From Lobosporangium transversale (taxonomy: Eukaryota; Mortierellomycota; Mortierellomycetes; Mortierellales; Mortierellaceae): a DNA stretch of 64,000 nt. A model generated the notes under the pieces. It was not told where the DNA came from and made no database searches. It saw nothing but the letters and a program-made list of their open reading frames with translations. Below are positions 61,011 to 64,000 of this stretch, piece by piece (position 1 is the first letter of the stretch; the number at the start of each line of letters is the position of its first letter). The translations under genes and the position numbers were made by a program. The stretch lies in assembly GCF_002105155.1 (NCBI RefSeq), contig NW_019029039.1, positions 62,001-126,000 on the forward strand, written 5' to 3'.

Positions 61011-62407
61011 TATTCTTTGTGCTCATTAACATCTATTTTTTTTTATTTTTTTTTTTTTAGTTATTTGCTACAGCGTGCCTACATTTGGCCAGCAAATGCA
61101 CTGAAGTGAGTCGCAAAGTACGCGACCTTGTCAATGTCACTTATCGAGTGATGAATCCCAGTCAGCCAGGACTTTCACTTTCGACAAAACCTAATGACTC
61201 TGAACGACAACAACGAGCAGTCCCATCAAATACCACCACATTAACTGGGACTGGATCTCAAAATCAACCTCAGTATACATATCCAATAGCCCCACCGCCT
61301 ACTGTGGCGACATATTGGCATATTCGTGATTCGCTCTTGACGACCGAGTTGATGCTGCTTCGGATCCTACAATTTGATTTGGATGTATCATTACCCTTTA
61401 GTGACGTACTCCGGATATATAAGGGTATGGGCATGGTGTTTAGCCCAACGGATGAAGAAGCAGCACACCTATACCCAGCTGCATCTAACTTTGACGTATT
61501 TTTGCCAGCATTCAATAATAACACTAGCAATAATAACAGTAATTACAACAGCGGTAATAGCAACGTTAATTCTTTTCCTTCTGGATCATCGCCCCATGTC
61601 AGCAACAAACATGGTAGTACACCATCCTCCTCTTCGTCCTCATCTTCTGGACCTTCTTCATCTTCAGTGATGCAGCCTCATACGGGGATTCATCCAACAT
61701 TATCGGCCTTGGTTCAGATTTCGACCACATTCTGTATTGATGCATTGTGCTCTTCCAACATTGCGTTAAATTCATCCAGTCGAGCATTAGCGATGGGTTC
61801 TATCTATTTAGCAGTGAGATGTGCAGGGTTAGAGCTACCATTATCGTTTGAGGATTGGTGTTATGCTTGGGGTCGGCCGAATATTGCAGCTGGGTTTGGG
61901 ATCCCGATTGCTGGAGGAGGAGGTGGAGTAATAGGAGGAGGGGGTGGAAGTAGTGGTAGTGCTGGAGTTAGTAATAGCAATGTGATTGGTATGGGGAACA
62001 CTAGTAGCAGCGGTCTTGGGATGAATACAGGAGGAGGCGGAGTATCATCAGGAGTGAATGGAATTATGGGATTGAGCGGTACTGGCACCAACAGTTTGTT
62101 TGTTTCAAGCCCACGACCTTCTTCAAGTGATACTACGGCCATGTTTATAGAGGGACTTGAGACGACAACGAGCACTGTTGGAATAGGGGGAGGAGTGGTG
62201 AATGGAATGTCTTCATCACAGACACAGTCACCCTTGCTGAATAGTAATAACAGTCCACAGCCATTGTCGCCTGCCGTATCAGCATCATTAGAAAGTACTA
62301 TCCAAGATCCACATCATCATTCTTATCAACAGCATCATCAACCGATGACGGTTGTAGATGAAGTTCGAAAAGTGGTCCAGGAGCTGGGCAGCTTTTACAC
62401 ACATTAA
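59746..62407 (+). CDS. Cyclin-Q-like (FAM58/CCNQ) cyclin with low-complexity insertions
   Basis: Probable CDK10-type activating cyclin. Three exons: 59746-60713, 60804-60969 and 61061-62407, total 826 residues; human cyclin Q has 248. The N-terminal 310 residues are Q/N/H/S/T-rich, including polyQ (59986-60052) and HS and NQ dipeptide runs. The first cyclin fold is assembled across all exons: AIHAIELIRISAEILQL, SPPTTTGTALIYYHKYRAYL, DEYLFATACLHLASKCTE, RKVRDLVNVTYRVMNPSQ, YWHIRDSLLTTELMLLRILQ and FDLDVSLPFSDVLRIY. These are close to CCNQ motifs (RDIINVSNRYFNP, RDSIVQCELLMLRVLRF). A second fold (STTFCIDALCSSNIAL to GSIYLAVRCAGLELPL) is interrupted by N/S/G inserts. It ends VVDEVRKVVQELGSFYTH. 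Exon 2 uses the acceptor at 60802-60803; the nearby AG would give a stop. Confidence 0.85.
59986..60052 (+). repeat. CAA/CAG repeat coding polyQ
   Basis: About 22 glutamine codons with one CTG interruption near the N-terminus of the cyclin-Q-like protein. Confidence 0.9.
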
Positions 62408-62589
62408 TAATAATACAAATTTAATCCTTCTCAGCTGTCTCTCTTTTTTTGTTTATTTGCTTTATTTATCTTTGCAGCTCATTGTGTTAACAAATGGGCA
62501 GAAGAGATGTTGATCGTACAAAATGTCTTTTTTATTTCATTTTATTTATTTTCTGATATGCCCAAAATTGAGGAATGACATGGTGTTAT

Positions 62590-63262
62590 TTACAAGTGGG
62601 CAAGGACAGCATCAGCGCCTGAGACAGAAACTCCAGGGCTATTGGTGACCGAGTGATAAAGTGAAAGAGAGGAAAAAAAAAAAAAAAAAAAAACAAGCGT
62701 GATCAATTACTCGGCAACAATTCAGAGAAATTTTACTTTTGCTTGCGATAGATTAAAAGAGAAAAAGAAAATAGGTGATGATGATCTTACCTAGTCTCAA
62801 CGCCAATGTAGGTAACCTTCAAGTCATCAGCCACAAGGGCAAAGCGCTTGGAGCGAATGCTACCCATGCCCATCTTAGAAAGGTCTAATTTTATTTATTT
62901 ATTTATTTATTTTATCGGTTAGTAAAGCAGGTTTTTTTTTTTCCCACGTTCATTCAAGGTCTTTTCAATCTGTGTGCATCAACAAGCAAGCTCGAGTTGT
63001 CTTTTTTTTTTTACCTTGATCGAGCCCAGTGGCCTTAACAAATTCACCATTGCCATCGGAAGCAAGGATGATTTTGTCGTTGGACTTTGTCCACTTGCCC
63101 CAAGCATCCATGACGCTGAAAAAAATCATGACATGTAAAAAAAAAAAAAAAAAAAAAATGCACCCGTATTTAATTAGCCAGTAATTTGTGTTATGGCATA
63201 GGCGGAAGGCGGGCAATATTTCATGCGAGAGCTTTGGCGTTCATTCAACAAATTCAATCTAG

Positions 63263-63296
<34 letters not shown>

Positions 63297-63910
63297 TTAC
63301 AAGGCATCGCCTGTGGAAAGGCAAATGATTTGGTCAACACCCTTCTTGACAAACTCGTCATACTTTTGACGGAACCTAATTAAGCAAAAGAAGTATGTAG
63401 ATAATTGTTTTAATGCTTGTATCGTAAGAACGCTTTTTATTTTTCTCTTTCTTTCCTTTTCTTTGCTTCTTTTTTTTTTTTATAGGCCAAACGAATAAAA
63501 AAAAAAAATACGTGCTCTGGCAAGTGCTGGTTGTTGCAGGTGGGGGTGAAAGCACCGGGAACACCAAAGATGACAGCTTTCTTTCCCTTGAGCGAGTTTA
63601 GATCGAAGACTTGAGGGATTCCACAAGCATTCTCCAATGCAGGGTCGTAGGGACTAAATTCATAAAGCATAAAAAAAAGTTAAAAATCTGAAGGAACAAA
63701 AAGGGACAGGATCGTTGATTTCACATACCAGTACTTGAGCACGACAATAGGGAGGGTATCACCGACTTGGATCTGATAAAAAAAAAAGGATTTGGGAAAC
63801 GTGAGAATTCGGCTGCGCAGAATGCGTTTTAAACATCCTTGGGGCAAGATATATTTTTTGTTGTGATAAGGACCTAATTGCAATTGAATATATTACACTA
63901 CCTGAGTCAT
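62590..63910 (-). CDS. Peroxiredoxin, Prx5/AHP1 (PMP20) type
   Basis: Thiol peroxidase reducing H2O2 and alkyl hydroperoxides. Seven exons: 63902-63910, 63729-63772, 63516-63653, 63301-63375, 63015-63115, 62791-62884 and 62590-62638, total 169 residues. Features: IQVGDTLPIVVLKY start; FGVPGAFTPTC with peroxidatic Cys57; NNQHLPEFRQKYDEF then KKGVDQIICLSTGDAFVMDAWG; ASDGNGEFVKATGLD; GSIRSKRFALVADD; C-terminal VSVSGADAVLAHL. It ends at His-Leu, without a peroxisomal SKL. The first exon codes only Met-Thr-Gln. Exon 3 must end at 63516, before a GC dinucleotide, to keep both frame and the family spacing HLPxFxxKYDEF. The intron is thus GC-AG. A T-run lies immediately before CAACATG on the sense strand. 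Confidence 0.95.
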
Positions 63911-63914
63911 GTTG

Positions 63915-63947
<33 letters not shown>

Positions 63948-64000
63948 ATAAAGAAAAAGGCTGAGAGTGTAGGGGAACGAGGAGTGAGAATGGGGGAACG

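Overview
The window is nuclear DNA from a fungus, most likely an early-diverging filamentous lineage (Mucoromycota or Mortierellomycota; placement is an inference from gene content). Genes are split by GT-AG introns and coding regions are moderately GC-balanced. Introns, leaders and intergenic DNA are AT-rich and full of A/T homopolymers, up to about 36 in a row. There are no operons, tRNAs, rRNAs, CRISPR arrays or recognisable autonomous transposons. I support 21 protein-coding loci. For nearly all spliced genes I rebuilt exons by hand so that frame, splice signals and family homology agree.

Layout. 0-8 kb: first exon of a kinesin-1 heavy chain (minus, runs off the left edge), a truncated phosphotransferase-like gene, the CCAAT-binding subunit NF-YB/HAP3 (minus) divergent from TRAPP subunit Trs33/TRAPPC6, and a cold-shock-domain RGG protein. 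8.6-17.5 kb: a large Set2-type H3K36 methyltransferase convergent with a Sel1-repeat protein. 17.5-22.9 kb: a gene-poor, homopolymer-rich stretch. 22.9-35.3 kb: a Pho80-like cyclin, a cytochrome-b5-reductase-like flavoprotein, an OCA1-type phosphatase, a single-pass membrane protein with two PPxY motifs, a PMR5/TBL-like Golgi-type protein lacking catalytic residues, and a GPR1/FUN34/YaaH acetate transporter. 37.7-51.2 kb: elongation factor 2, an SLX9-like ribosome biogenesis factor, a 2-oxoglutarate/Fe(II) oxygenase, a cytochrome b5-acyl-CoA dehydrogenase fusion and the CCA-adding enzyme. 53.2-63.9 kb: a PX-PB1 scaffold, a cyclin-Q-like protein with large low-complexity insertions, and a peroxiredoxin.

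The genes are ordinary eukaryotic housekeeping and regulatory genes in no functional cluster. Shared themes are chromatin and transcription (NF-YB, Set2), translation and ribosome assembly (EF-2, SLX9-like, CCA1), CDK regulation (two cyclins), membrane traffic and polarity (kinesin, TRAPPC6, PX-PB1) and metabolism or redox (transporter, ACAD, CYB5R-like, peroxiredoxin).

The most interesting points are gene-structural: a 9-nt microexon inside the cold-shock domain, a GC-AG intron needed to keep the peroxiredoxin in frame (whose first exon has three codons), a run of pentanucleotide-repeated 3' splice sites, and very long S/N/Q/H/RD-rich insertions in otherwise conserved enzymes and cyclins. 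I found no clear new multi-gene system. The best candidate for undescribed biology is the PPxY membrane protein at 29.3-31.2 kb.
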